64,000 bases of DNA from Hydractinia symbiolongicarpus (lineage: Eukaryota > Cnidaria > Hydrozoa > Anthoathecata > Hydractiniidae). Positions 23,720-37,524 of the stretch are shown in pieces. The notes beneath the pieces are model-generated. The model was not told the DNA's origin. It searched no databases and saw nothing but the letters and a program-made list of their open reading frames with translations. Within the stretch, counting starts at the first letter, position 1. Every line of letters begins with the position of its first letter. Position numbers and translations under genes: made by a program. The stretch spans positions 37,741,828-37,805,827 of the forward strand of contig NC_079876.1 in assembly GCF_029227915.1 (NCBI RefSeq), in the 5' to 3' direction.

Positions 23720-26700
23720 ATTCTTCTTAATTTGATGTGAGTTTTGAAACACAGCGATTACACTGGGCGCTGTCGTAGCACTTCATTTAAAAATTTAGAT
23801 AAATAAGTCATTCTTTACTGTGGGACCAATCCTTTCCATTATCGCGCGCTGAAGAAATAGCGATAGTCTCAAAAACTACATTTCATTGACTTTTCTAACG
23901 ATGTCAGTCCGTTTGAGTTACAACGGGCACTGCCACCTTATAAATGTGATGAGGGAGACAATTGGACTCCAAGAAATAACATTCTTCTTAATTTGATGTG
24001 AATTTTGAAACACAGCGATTACACTGGGCGCTGTCGCAGCACTTCATTTAAAAATTTAGATAAATAAGTCATTCTTTACTGTGGGATCAATCCTATCCGT
24101 GATCGCGCGCTGAAGAAACAGCGATAATTTCAAAAGCTACATTTCATTGACTTTGTAACAGTGTCAGTCCGTTTGAGTTACAACGGTTGGGTCACATATA
24201 CGTACCAACATGTATTTAGCGATATTTATCTGACATTACTAGGTTGCATCGCTTTTAACAGTGAAACGATTGACTGTGGGACTTAATCGAACTAACTTTG
24301 GACTGTGACCTGATAAATGTGATAAATGAGACCATAGGACTCCAAGAAGTAACATTCTTCTTAATTTGACGTGATTGTTGGAACTCAGCGATTGCTCTGG
24401 GCGCTGTGGTAGCGCTTCATTTAAAAATTTAGATATATAAGTCATTTTTTAATGTGCCACCAATCCTATCCGTTATCGTGCGCTGAAGAAATAGCGAGAG
24501 TTTCAAAAACTAAATTTCATTGACTTTCTAACGGTGTCAGTCCGTTTCAGTTACAACGGTTGGGTCACATATTCGTACCAACATGTATTTAGCGATATTT
24601 TTCTGATATTACTAGGTTGCATCGCTTTAGCCAATGAAACGATTGACTGTGGTACTAAATTGAACTGATTTTGGACTGTGACCTTATAAATGTTATAAGT
24701 GAGACAAGTGGACTTCCAGAAATAACATTCTTCTTAATTTGACCTGATTGCCGGAACTCAGCGTTTACACTGGGCGCTGTGGTAGCGCTTCATTTAAAAA
24801 TTTAGATAAGTAAGTCATTCTTTACTGTGGGATCAATCCTATCCGTTATAGCGCGCTGAAGAAACAGCGATAGTTTCACAAGCTACATTTCCTTGACTTT
24901 GTAACGGTGTCAGTTCGTTTGAGTTACAACGGTTGGGTCACATATACGTACCAACATGTATTTAGCGATATTTATCTGACATTACTAGGTTGCATCGCTT
25001 TTAACAGTGAAACGATTGACTGTGGGACTTAATTGAACTAACTTTGGACTGTGACCTGATAAATGTGATAAATGAGACCATTTTATTCTAAGAAATAACA
25101 TTCTTCTTAATTTGACGTGATTGTTGGAACTCAGCGATTGCACTGGGCGCTGTGGTAGCGCTTCATTTAAAAATTTAGATATATAAGTCATTCTTTAATG
25201 TGCGACCAATCCTGTTTGTTATCGCGCGCTGAAAAAATAGCGAGAGTTTCAAAACTACATTTCATTGACTTTCTAACGGTGTCAGTCCGTTTCAGTTACA
25301 ACGGTTGGGTCACATATTCGTGCCAACATGTATTTAGTGATATTTTTCAGATATTACTAGGTTGCATCGCTTTTAACCATGAAACGATTGACTGTGGGAC
25401 TTAATTGAACTAACTTTGCACTGCCACCTGATAAATGTGATAAAGGAGACAATTGGACTCCAAGAAATAACATTCTTCTTAATTTGATGTGAATTTTGAA
25501 ACACAGCGATTACACTGGGCGCTGTCGTAGCACTTCATTTAAAAATTTAGATAAATAAGTCATTCTTTACTGTGGGACCAATCCTTTCCATTATCGTGTG
25601 CTGAAGAAATAGCGATAGTTTCAAAAACTACATTTCATTGACTTTTCTAACGATGTCAGTCCGTTTGAGTTACAACGGGAACTGCCACCTGATAAATGTG
25701 ATGAGGGAGACAATTGGACTCCAAGAAATAACATTCTTCTTAATTTGATGTGAATTTTGAAACACAGCGATTACACTGGGCGCTGTCGTAGCACTTCATT
25801 TAAAAATTTAGATAAATAAGTCATTCTTTACTGTGGGATCAATCCTATCCGTGATCGCGCGCTGAAGAAACAGCGATAATTTCAAAAGCTACATTTCATT
25901 GACTTTGTAACAGTGTCAGTCCGTTTGAGTTACAACGGTTGGGTCACATATACGTACCAACATGTATTTAGCGATATTTATCTGACATTACTAGGTTGCA
26001 TCGCTTTTAACAGTGAAACGATTGACTGTGGTACTAAATTGAACTGATTTTGGACTGTGACCTTATAAATGTTATAAGTGAGACAAGTGGACTTCCAGAA
26101 ATAACATTCTTCTTAATTTGACCTGATTGCCGGAACTCAGCGTTTACACTGGGCGCTGTGGTAGCGCTTCATTTAAAAATTTAGATAAGTAAGTCATTCT
26201 TTACTGTGGGATCAATCCTATCCGTTATAGCGCGCTGAAGAAACAGCGATAGTTTCACAAGCTACATTTCCTTGACTTTGTAACGGTGTCAGTTCGTTTG
26301 AGTTACAACGGTTGGGTCACATATACGTACCAACATGTATTTAGCGATATTTATCTGACATTACTAGGTTGCATCGCCTTTAAAAGTGAAACGATTGACT
26401 GTGGGACTTAATTGAACTAACTTTGGACTGTGACCTGATAAATGTGATAAATGAGACCATTTTATTCAAAGAAATAACATTCTTCTTAATTTGACGTGAT
26501 TGTTGGAACTCAGCGATTGCACTGGGCGCTGTGGTAGCGCTTCATTTAAAAATTTAGATATATAAGTCATTCTTTAATCTGCGACCAATCCTATTTGTCA
26601 TCGCGCGCTGAAAAAATAGCGAGAGTTTCAAAACTACATTTCATTGACTTTCTAACGGTGTCAGTCCGTTTCAGTTACAACGGTTGGGTCACATATTCGT

Positions 26701-27070
26701 GCCAACATGTATTTAGTGATATTTTTCCGATATTACTAGGTTGCATCGCTTTTAACCATGAAACGATTGACTGTGGGACTTAATTGAACTAACTTTGCAC
26801 TGCCACCTGATAAATGTGATAAAGGAGACAATTGGACTCCAAGAAATAACATTCTTCTTAATTTGATGTGAGTTTTGAAACACAGCGATTACACTGGGCG
26901 CTGTCGTAGCACTTCATTTAAAAATTTAGATAAATAAGTCATTCTTTACTGTGGGACCAATCCTTTCCATTATCGCGCGCTGAAGAAATAGCGATAGTTT
27001 CAAAAACTACATTTCATTGACTTTTCTAACGATGTCAGTCCGTTTGAGTTACAACGGTTGGGTCAAATAT
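23720..27070 (+). repeat. Imperfect tandem duplication of about 1.75 kb with one monomer lost in the second copy
   Basis: A monomer missing about 110 bp, with TTACAACGG joined straight to an ACTGCCACCT segment, occurs at 23,921 and again at 25,673, 1,752 bp apart. Flanking monomers match in order (GAATTTTGAAACACAGCG, GTGATCGCGCGCTG). In the second copy the order then skips one monomer: TTTAACAGTGAAACGATTGA is followed by CTGTGGTACTAAATTG, and beyond that point the offset falls to about 1,379 bp. This is the footprint of duplication followed by an unequal exchange one monomer out of register. Confidence 0.82.
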
Positions 27071-29960
27071 TCGTACCAACATGTATTTAGCGATATTTTT
27101 CTGATATTACTAGGGTGCATCGCTTTTAACTATGAAACGATTGACTCTGGGACTTAATTGAACTAACTTTGATCTGTGTCCTGATAATTGTGACAATGGA
27201 GAAAATTGGACTCCAAGAAATAACATTCTTCTTAATTTAACATGGTTGCCGAAACTCAGCGATTACTCTGGGCGCTGTGGTAGCGCTTCATTTAAGAATT
27301 ATGCCAAAAAAAATCATTTTTTTACTGTGGGACCAATCCTAGCCGTTAGGGCGCGCTGAAGAAATAGCAATAGTTTCAAGAACTACATTTCATTGACTTT
27401 CTAACGGTGTCAGTCCGTTTGAGTTACAACGGTTGGGTCACATATTTGTACCAACATGTATTTAGCGATATTTATCTGATATTACTAGGTTGCATCGCTT
27501 TTAACAGTGAAACGATTGACTGTGGGACTTAATTGAACTAACTTTGGACTGTGGCCTGATAAATGTGATAAATGAGACCATTGGATTCAAAGAAATAACA
27601 TTCTTCTTAATTTGACGTGATTGTTGGAACTCAACGATTGCACTGGGCGCTGTGGTAGCGCTTCATTTAAATATTTAGATATGTAAGTCATTCTTTAATG
27701 TGCGACTAATCCTATCCGTTATCGCGCGCTGAAGAAATAGCGAGAGTTTAAAAAACTACATTTCATTGACTTTCTAACGGTGTCAGTCCGTCTCAGTTAC
27801 AACGGTTGGGTCACATATTCGTGCCAACATGTATTTAGAGATATTTTTCTGATATTACTAGGTTGCATCGCTTTTAACCATGAAACGATTGACTGTGGGA
27901 CTTAATTGAACTAACGTTGCAATGCCACCTGATAAATGTGATGAAGGAGACAATTGGACTCCAAGAAATAACATTCTTCTTAATTTGATGTGAATGTTGA
28001 AACACAGCGATTACACTGGGCGCTGTGGTAGCGCTTCATTTAAAAATTTAGATAAATAAGTCATTCTTTACTGTGGGACCAATCCTTTCCATTATCGCGC
28101 GCTGAAGAAATAGCGATAGTTTCAAAAACTACATTTCATTGACTTTTCTAACGATGTCAGTCCGTTTGAGTTACAACGGTTGGGTCAAATATTCGTACCA
28201 ACATGTATTTAGCGATATTTTTCTGATGTTACTAGGGTGCATCGCTTTTAACTATGAAACGATTGACTCTGGGACTTAATTGAACTAACTTTGATCTGTG
28301 TCCTGATAATTGTGACAAAGGAGAAAATTGGACTCCAAGAAATAACATTCTTCTTAATTTAACATGATTGCCGAAACTCAGAGATTACTCTGGGCGCTGT
28401 GGTAGCGCTTCATTTCAGAATTATGCCAAAAAAAGTCATTTTTTTTACTGTGGGACCAATCCTATCCGTTAGCGCGCGGTGAAGATATAGCAATAGTTTC
28501 AAGAACTACATTTCATTGACTTTCTAACGGTGTCAGTCCGTTTGAGTTACAACGGTTGGGTCACATATTCGTACAAACATGTATTTAGCAATATTTATCT
28601 GATATTACTAGGTTGCATCGCTTTTAACAGTGAAACGATTGACTATGGGACTTAATTGAACTAACTTTGAACTGTATCCTGATAAATGTGATAAATGAGA
28701 CCATTGGATTCCAAGAAATAACATTCTTCTTAATTTGACGTGATTGTTGGAACTCAGCGATTGCACTGGGCGCTGTGGTAGCCTTCATTTAAATATTTAG
28801 ATATGTAAGTCATTCTTTAATGTGCGACCAATCCTATCCGTTATCGCGCGCTGAAGAAATAGCGAGAGTTTCAAAAACTACATTTCATTGACTTTCTAAC
28901 GGTGTCAGTCCGTCTCAGTTACAAAGGTTGGGTCACATATTCGTGCCAACATGTATTTAGAGATATTTTTCTGATATTACTAGGTTGCATCGCTTTTAAC
29001 CATGAAACGATTGACTGTGGGACTTAATTGAACTAACTTTGGACTGCCACCTGATAAATGTGATGAAGGAGACAATTGGACTCCAAGAAATAACATTCTT
29101 CTTAATTTGATGTGAATTTTGAAACACAGCGATTACACTTGGCGCTGTCGTAGCACTTCATTTAAAAATTTAGATAAATAAGTCATTCTTTACTGTGGGA
29201 CCAATCCTTTCCATTATCGCGCGCTGAAGAAATAGCGATAGTTTCAAAAACTACATTTCATTGACTTTTCTAACGATGTCAGTCCGTTTGAGTTACAACG
29301 GTTGGGTCAAATATTCGTACCAACATGTATTTAGCGATATTTTTCTTATATTACTAGGGTGCATCGCTTTTAACTATGAAACGATTGACTCTGGGACTTA
29401 ATTGAACTAACTTTGATCTGTGTCCTGATAATTGTGACAATGGAGAAAATTGGACTCCAAGAAATAACATTCTTCTTAATTTAACATGATTGCCGAAACT
29501 CAGCGATTACTCTGGGCGCTGTGGTAGCGCTTCATTTAAGAATTATGCCAAAAAAAGTCATTTTTTTACTGTGGGACCAATCCTAGCCGTTAGCGCGCGC
29601 TGAAGAAATAGCAATAGTTTCAAGAACTACATTTCATTGACTTTCTAACGGTGTCAGTCCGTTTGAGTTACAACGGTTGTGTCACATATTTGTACCAACA
29701 TGTATTTAGCGATATTTATCTGATATTACTAGGTTGCATCGCTTTTAACAGTGAAACGATTGACTGTGGGACTTAATTGAACTAACTTTGGACTGTGGCC
29801 TGATAAATGTGATAAATGAGACAATTGAACTCCAAGAAATAAAATTCTTCTTAATTTGATGTGAATGCCGAAACACAGCGATTACACTGGGCGCTGTTGT
29901 AGCGCTTCATTTAAAAATTTAGATAAATAAGTCATTCTTTACTGTGGGACCAATCCTTTC
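26870..29960 (+). repeat. Trimeric higher-order repeat, period 1,122 bp
   Basis: The distinctive segment GATCTGTGTCCTGATAATTG begins at 27,171, 28,293 and 29,415, exactly 1,122 bp (three monomers) apart. The other monomers of each unit also match in order: TTTCCATTATCGCGCGCTG, GAATTATGCCAAAAAAA, and the GACGTGATTGTTGG type in the first two units. Differences are single bases, such as GACAATGGAG versus GACAAAGGAG. Confidence 0.88.
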
Positions 29961-32900
29961 TATTATGGCGCGCTGAAGAAATAGCGATAGTTTCAAAAAC
30001 TACATTTCATTGACTTTTCTAACGGTGTCAGTCCGTTTGAGTTACAACGGTTGGGTCACATATTCGTGCCAACATGTACTTAGCGATATTTTTCTGATAT
30101 TACTAGGTTGCATCGCTTTTAACCATGAAACGATAGACTGTGGAACTTAATTGAACTAACTTTGCACTGTCACCTGATAAATGTGATAAAGGAGACAATT
30201 GGACTCCAAGAAATAACATTCTTCCTAATTTGACATGATTGCCGAAACTCAGTGATTACACTGGGCGCTGTGGGAGCGCTTCATTTAAGAATTAAGCTAA
30301 AAAAGTCATTTTTTTACTGTGGGACCAATCCTAGCCGTTACCACGCGCTGAACAAAGAGCGATAGTTTCAAAAGCTACATTTCATTGACTTTCTAACGGT
30401 GCCAGTCCGTTTGAGTTACAACGGTTGGGTCACATATTCGTGCCAACATGTATTTAGCGATATTTTACTGATATTACTAGGTTGCATTGCTTTTAACCAT
30501 GAAACGATTGACTGTGGAACTTAATTGAACTAACTTTGCACTGTCACCTGATAAATGTGATAAATGAGACCATTGGATTCCAAGAAATAACATTCTTCTT
30601 AATTTGACGTGATTGTTGGAACTCAGCGATTGCACTGGGCGCTGTGGTAGCGCTTCATTTGATAATTTAGATATGTAAGTCATTCTTTAATGTGCGAGCA
30701 ATCCTATCCGTTATCGCGCGCTGAACAAAGAGCGATAGTTTCAAAAGCTACATTTCATTGACTTTCTAACGGTGTCAGTCCGTTTCAGTGGCAACGGTTG
30801 GGTCACATATTCGTACCAACATGTATTTAGCGATATTTTTCTGATATTACTAGGTTGCATTGCTTTTAACTATGAAACGATTGACTGTGGGACTTAATTG
30901 AACTAATTTTGCACTGTCACCTGATAAATGTGATAAAGGAGACAATTGGACTCCAAGAAATAACGTTCTTCTTAATTTGACATGATTGCCGAAACTCAGC
31001 GATTACTCTGGGCGCTGTGGTAGCGCTTCATTTAAGAATTATGATAAAAAACTCATTTTTTTACTGTGGGACCAATCCTAGCCGTTAACGCGCGGTGAAG
31101 AAATTGCAATAGTTTCAAGAACTATATTTCATTGACTTTCTAACGGTGTCAGTCCGTTTGAGTTACAACGGTTAGGTCACATATTCGTACCAACATTTAT
31201 TTAGCAATATTTATCTGATATTACGAAGTTGCATCGCTTTTAACAGTGAAACGATTGCCTGTGGGACTTAATTGAACTAACTTTGGACTGTAACCTGATA
31301 AATGTGATAAATGATACAATTGAACTCCAAGAAATAACATTCTTCTTAATTTGATGTGAATGCCGAAACACAGCGATTACTCTGGGCGCTGTTGTAGCGC
31401 TTCATTTAAAAATTTGGATAAATAAGTCATTCTTTACTGTGGGACCAATCCTAGCCGTTAACGCGCGGTGAAGAAATAGCAATAGTTTCAAGAACTATAT
31501 TTCATTGACTTTCTAACGGTGTCAGTCCGTTTGAGTTACAACGGTTAGGTCACATATTCGTACCAACATGTATTTAGCAATATTTATCTGATGTTACGAG
31601 GTTGCATCGCTTTTAACAATGAAACGATTGACTGTGGGACTTAATTGAACTAACTTTGGACTGTAACCTGATAAATGTGATAAATGATACCTTTGAACTC
31701 CAAGAAATAACATTTTTCTTAATTTGATGCGAATGCCGAAACACAGCTATTACACTGGGCGCTGTTGTAGCGCTTCATATAAAAATTTGGATAAATAAGT
31801 CATTCTTTACTGTGGGACCAATCCTTTCTATTATCGCGCGCTGAAGAAATAGCGATAGTTTCAAAAACTACATTTCATTGACTTTTCTAACGGTGTCAGT
31901 CCGTTTGAGTTACAACGGTTGGGTCACATATTCGTGCCAACATGTACTTAGCGATATTTTTCTGATATTACTAGGTTGCATCGCTTTTAACCATGAAACG
32001 ATAGACTGTGGAACTTAATTGAACTAACTTTGCACTGTCACCTGATAAATGTGATAAAGGAGACAATTGGACTCCAAGAAATAACATTCTTCCTAATTTG
32101 ACATGATTGCCGAAACTCAGTGATTACACTGGGCGCTGTGGGAGCGCTTCATTTAAGAATTAAGCTAAAAAAGTCATTTTTTTACTGTGGGACCAATCCT
32201 ATCCGTTATCGCGCGCTGAACAAAGAGCGATAGTTTCAAAAGCTACATTTCATTGACTTTCTAACGGTGTCAGTCCGTTTCAGTGGCAACGGTTGGGTCA
32301 CATATTCGTACCAACATGTATTTAGCGATATTTTTCTGATATTACTAGGTTGCATTGCTTTTAACTATGAAACGATTGACTGTGGGACTTAATTGAACTA
32401 ATTTTGCACTGTCACCTGATAAATGTGATAAAGGAGACAATTGGACTCCAAGAAATAACGTTCTTCTTAATTTGACATGATTGCCGAAACTAAGCGATTA
32501 CTCTGGGCGCTGTGGTAGCGCTTCATTTAAGAATTATGATAAAAAAACTCATTTTTTTACTGTGGGACCAATCCTAGCCGTTAACGCGCGGTGAAGAAAT
32601 TGCAATAGTTTCAAGAACTATATTTCATTGACTTTCTAACGGTGTCAGTCCGTTTGAGTTACAACGGTTAGGTCACATATTCGTACCAACATTTATTTAG
32701 CAATATTTATCTGATATTACGAGGTTGCATCGCTTTTAACAGTGAAACGATTGCCTGTGGGACTTAATTGAACTAACTTTGGACTGTAACCTGATAAATG
32801 TGATAAATGATACATTTGAACTCCAAGAAATAACATTCTTCTTAATTTGATGTGAATGCCGAAACACAGCCATTACTCTGGGCGCTGTTGTAGCGCTTCA

Positions 32901-33240
32901 TTTAAAAATTTGGATAAATAAGTCATTCTTTACTGTGGGACCAATCCTAGCCGTTAACGCACGGTGAAGAAATAGCAATAGTTTCAAGAACTATATTTCA
33001 TTGACTTTCTAACGGTGTCAGTCCGTTTGAGTTACAACGGTTAGGTCACATATTCGTACCAACATGTATTTAGCAATATTTATCTGATATTACGAGGTTG
33101 CATCGCTTTTAACAGTGAAACGATTGACTGTGGGACTTAATTGAACTAACTTTGGACTGTAACCTGATAAATGTGATAAAGGAGACAATTGGACTCCAAG
33201 AAATAACATTCTTCTTAATTTGACATGATTGCCGAAACTC
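29951..33240 (+). repeat. Four- to five-monomer duplication (offset 1,868 then about 1,496 bp)
   Basis: CAATCCTTTCTATTAT at 29,951 recurs at 31,819, and the variant ACGATAGACTGTGGAACTTA recurs at the same 1,868-bp offset (five monomers). From a monomer with GAACAAAGAGCGATAG and TTTCAGTGGCAACGG onward, the offset is about 1,496 bp (four monomers). The rare GGTTAGGTCACATATTCG with AACATTTATTTAGCAA, at about 31,173 and 32,669, shows this. The change of offset falls inside a hybrid monomer near 32,190-32,210. Confidence 0.82.
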
Positions 33241-33479
33241 AGTGATTACACTGGGCGCTGTGGTAGCGCTTCATTTAAGAATTAAGCTAAAAAAGTTATT
33301 TTTTTACTGTGGGACCAATCCTAGCCGTTAGCACGCGCTGAACAAAGAGCGATAGTTTCAAAAGCTACATTTCATTGACTTTCTAACGGTGCCAGTCCGT
33401 TTGAGTGGCAACGGTTGGGTCACATATTCGTACCAACATGTATTTAGCGATATTTATCTGATATTACTAGGTTGCATCG

Positions 33480-34220
33480 CTTTTAACTATGAAACGATTG
33501 ACTGTGGGACTTAATTGAACTAATTTTGCACTGTCACCTGATAAATGTGATAAAGGAGACAATTGGACTCCAAGAAAAAACGTTATTCTTAATTTGACAT
33601 GATTGCCGAAACTCAGCGATTACTCTGGGCGCTGTGGTAGCGCTTCATTTAAAAATTTAGATAAATAAGCCATTCTTTACTGTGGGACCAATCCTTTCCA
33701 TTATCGCGCGCTGAAGAAATAGCGATAGTTTAAAAAACTACATTTCATTGACTTTTCTAACGGTGTCAGTCCGGTTGAGTTACAACGGTTGGGTCACATA
33801 TTCGTGCCAACATGTATTTAGCGATATTTATCTGATATTACTAGGTTGCATCGCTTTTAACTATGAAACGATTGACTGTGGGACTTAATTGAACTAATTT
33901 TGCACTGTCACCTGATAAATGTGATAAAGGAGACAATTGGACTCCAAGAAAAAACGTTCTTCTTAATTTGACATGATTGCCGAAACTCAGCGATTACTCT
34001 GGGCGCTGTGGTAGCGCTTCATTTAAAAATTTAGATAAATAAGCCATTCTTTACTGTGGGACCAATCCTTTCCATTATCGCGCGCTGAAGAAATAGCGAT
34101 AGTTTAAAAAACTACATTTCATTGACTTTTCTAACGGTGTCAGTCCGGTTGAGTTACAACGGTTGGGTCACATATTCGTGCCAACATGTATTTAGCGATA
34201 TTTTTCTGATATTACTAGGT
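33480..34220 (+). repeat. Single-monomer tandem duplication, 373 bp
   Basis: Two adjacent monomers share the rare states AAGAAAAAACGTT (33,574 and 33,947), AATAAGCCATTC, GATAGTTTAAAAAACTAC and CAGTCCGGTTGAG, one monomer length apart. They look almost identical, unlike their neighbours, so one monomer was recently copied in place. Confidence 0.8.
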
Positions 34221-37200
34221 TGCATCGCTTTTAACCATGAAACGATTGACTGTGGGACTTAATTGAACTAACTTTGCACTGTGACCTGATAAATGTGATA
34301 AATGAGACCATTGGATTCCAAGAAATAACTTTCTTCTTAATTTGACGTGATTGTTGGAACTCAGCGATTGCACTGGTCGCTGTGGTAGCGCTTCATTTAA
34401 AAATTTAGATATGTAAGTCATTCTTTAATGTGCGACCAATCCTATCCGTTATCGCGCGCTGAAGAAATAGCGAGAGTTTCAAAAACTACATTTCATTGAC
34501 TTTCTAACGGTGTCAGTCCGTTTGAGTGGCAACGGTTGGGTCACATATTCGTACCAACATGTATTTAGCGATATTTTTCTGATATTACTAGTTTGCATCG
34601 CTTTTAACTATGAAACGATTGACTGTGGGACTTAATTGAACTAATTTTGCACTGTCACCTGATAAATGTGATAAAGGAGACAATTGGATCCAAGAAATAA
34701 CGTTCTTCTTATTTTGACATGATTGCCGAAACTTAGCGATTACTCTGGGCGCTGTGGTAGCGCTTCATTTAAGAATTATGCCAAAAAAGTCATTTTTTTA
34801 CTGTGGGACCAATCCTAGCCGTTAACGCGCGGTGAAGAAATAGCAATAGTTTCAAGAATTACATTTCATTGACTTTCTAACGGTGTCAGTCCGTTTGAGT
34901 GGCAACGGTTGGGTCACATATTCGTACCAACATGTATTTAGCGATATTTATCTGATATTACTAGGTTGCATCGCTTTTAACTATGAAACGATTGACTGTG
35001 GGACTTAATTGAACTAATTTTGCACTGTCACCTAATAAATGTGATAAAGGAGACAATTGGACTCCAAGAAATAACGTTCTTCTTAATTTGACATGATTGC
35101 CGAAACTCAGCGATTACTCTGGGCGCTGTGGTAGCGCTTCATTTAAAAATTTAGATAAATAAGTCATTCTTTACTGTGGGACCAATCCTTTCCATTATCG
35201 CGCGCTGAAGAAATAACGATAGTTTCAAAAACTACATTTCATTGACTTTTCTAACGGTGTCAGTCCGGTTGAGTTACGACGGTTGGGTCACATATTCGTG
35301 CCAACATGTATTTAGCGATATTTTTCTGATATTACTAGATTGCATCGCTTTTAACCATGAAACGATTAACTGTGGGACTTAATTGAACTAACTTTGCACT
35401 GTCACCTGATAAATGTGATAAAGGAGACAATTGGACTCCAAGAAATAACATTCTTCTTAATTTGACATGATTGCCGAAACTCAGTGATTACACTGGGCGC
35501 TGTGGTAGCGCTTCATTTAAGAATTAAGCTAAAAAAGTTATTTTTTTACTGTGGGACCAATCCTAGCCGTTAGCACGCGCTGAACAAAGAGCGATAGTTT
35601 CAAAAGCTACATTTCATTGACTTTCTAACGGTGCCAGTCCGTTTGAGTGGCAACGGTTGGGTCACATATTCGTACCAACATGTATTTAGCGATATTTATC
35701 TGATATTACTAGGTTGCATCGCTTTTAACTATGAAACGATTGACTGTGGGACTTAATTGAACTAATTTTGCACTGTCACCTAATAAATGTGATAAAGGAG
35801 ACAATTGGACTCCAAGAAATAACGTTCTTCTTAATTTGACATGATTGCCGAAACTCAGCGATTACTCTGGGCGCTGTGGTAGCGCTTCATTTAAAAATTT
35901 AGATAAATAAGCCACTCTTTACTGTGGGACCAATCCTTTCCATTATCGCGCGCTGAAGAAATAGCGATAGTTCAAAAAACTACATTTCATTGACTTTTCT
36001 AACGGTGTCAGTCCGGTTGAGTTACAACGGTTGGGTCACATATTCGTGCCAACATGTATTTAGCGATATTTTTCTGATATTACTAGATTGCATCGCTTTT
36101 AACCATGAAACGATTAACTGTGGGACTTAATTGAACTAACTTTGCACTGTCACCTGATAAATGTGATAAAGGAGACAATTGGACTCCAAGAAATAACATT
36201 CTTCTTAATTTGACATGATTGCCGAAACTCAGTGATTACACTGGGCGCTGTGGTAGCGCTTCATTTAAGAATTAAGCTAAAAAAGTCATTTTTTTACTGT
36301 GGGACCAATCCTAGCCGATAGCACGCGCTGAACAAAGAGGGATAGTTTCAAATCTACATTTCATTGACATTCTAACGGTGTCAGTCCGTTTGAGTGGCAA
36401 CGGTTGGGTCACATATTCGTACCAACATGTATTTAGCGATATTTTCTGATATCACTAGGTTGCATCGCTTTTAACTATGAAACGATTGACGGTGGGACTT
36501 AATTGAACTCATTATGCACTGTCACCTGATAAATGTGATAAAGGAGACAATTGGACTCCAAGAAATATCGTTCTTCTTAATTTAACACGATTGCGGAAAC
36601 TTAGCGATTACTCTGGGCGCTGTGGTAGCGCTTCATTTAAGAATTATGCCAAAAAAGTCATTTTTTTACTGTGGGACCAATCCTAGCCGTTAACGCGCGG
36701 TGAAGAAATAGCAATAGTTTCAAGAATTACATTTCATTGACTTTCTAACGGTGTCAGTCCGTTTGAGTTACAACGGTTGGGTCACATATTCGTACCAACA
36801 TGTATTTAACAATATTTATCTGATGTTACTAGGTTGCATCGCTTTTAACAGTGAAACGATTGACTGTGGGACTTAATTCAACTAACTTTGGACTGTAACC
36901 TGATAAATGTGATAAATGATACAATTGAACTCCAAGAAATAACATTCTTCTTAATTTGACGTGATTGTTGGAACTCAGCGATTGCACTGGGCGCTGTGGT
37001 AGCGCTTCATTTAAAAATTTAGATATATAAGTCATTCTTTAATGTGCGACCAATCCTATCCGTTATCGCGCGCTGAAGAAATAGCGAGAGTTTCAAAAAC
37101 TACATTTCATTGACTTTCTAACGGTGTCAGTCCGTTTCAGTTACAACGGTTGGGTCACATATTCGTGCCAACATGTATTTAGCGATATTTTTCTGATATT

Positions 37201-37524
37201 ACTAGGTTGCATCGCTTTTAACCATGAAACGATTGACTGTGGGACTTAATTGAACTAATTTCGCACTGTCACCTGATAAATGTCATAAAGGAGACAATTG
37301 GACTCCAAGAAATAACGTTCTCCTTAATTTGGCATGATTGCCGAAACTCAGCGATTACTCTGGGCGCTGTGGTAGCGCTTCATTTAAAAATTTAGATAAA
37401 TAAGTCATTCTTTACTGTGGGACCAATCCTTTCCATTATCGCGCGCTGAAGAAATAGCGATAGTTTCAAAAACTACATTTCATTGACTTTTCTAACGGTG
37501 TCAGTCCGTTTGAGTTACAACGGT

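Larger units (their letters stand above)
20401..37524 (+). repeat. Satellite zone, 'TGCACTGTCACC' subfamilies
   Basis: About 46 monomers mostly carry TTTGCACTGTCACCTGATAA, GTGATAAAGGAG and AGAATTAAGCTAAAAAAGTC, with mixtures of AAATTTAGATAAATAAG types. Another subfamily recurs here, marked by GACGTGATTGTTGGAACTC and TTTAATGTGCGACCAATCC. Only in that subfamily does a minus-strand frame of 68 codons stay open. Several higher-order duplications lie inside and are listed separately. There is no non-satellite DNA and no credible gene. Confidence 0.93.
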
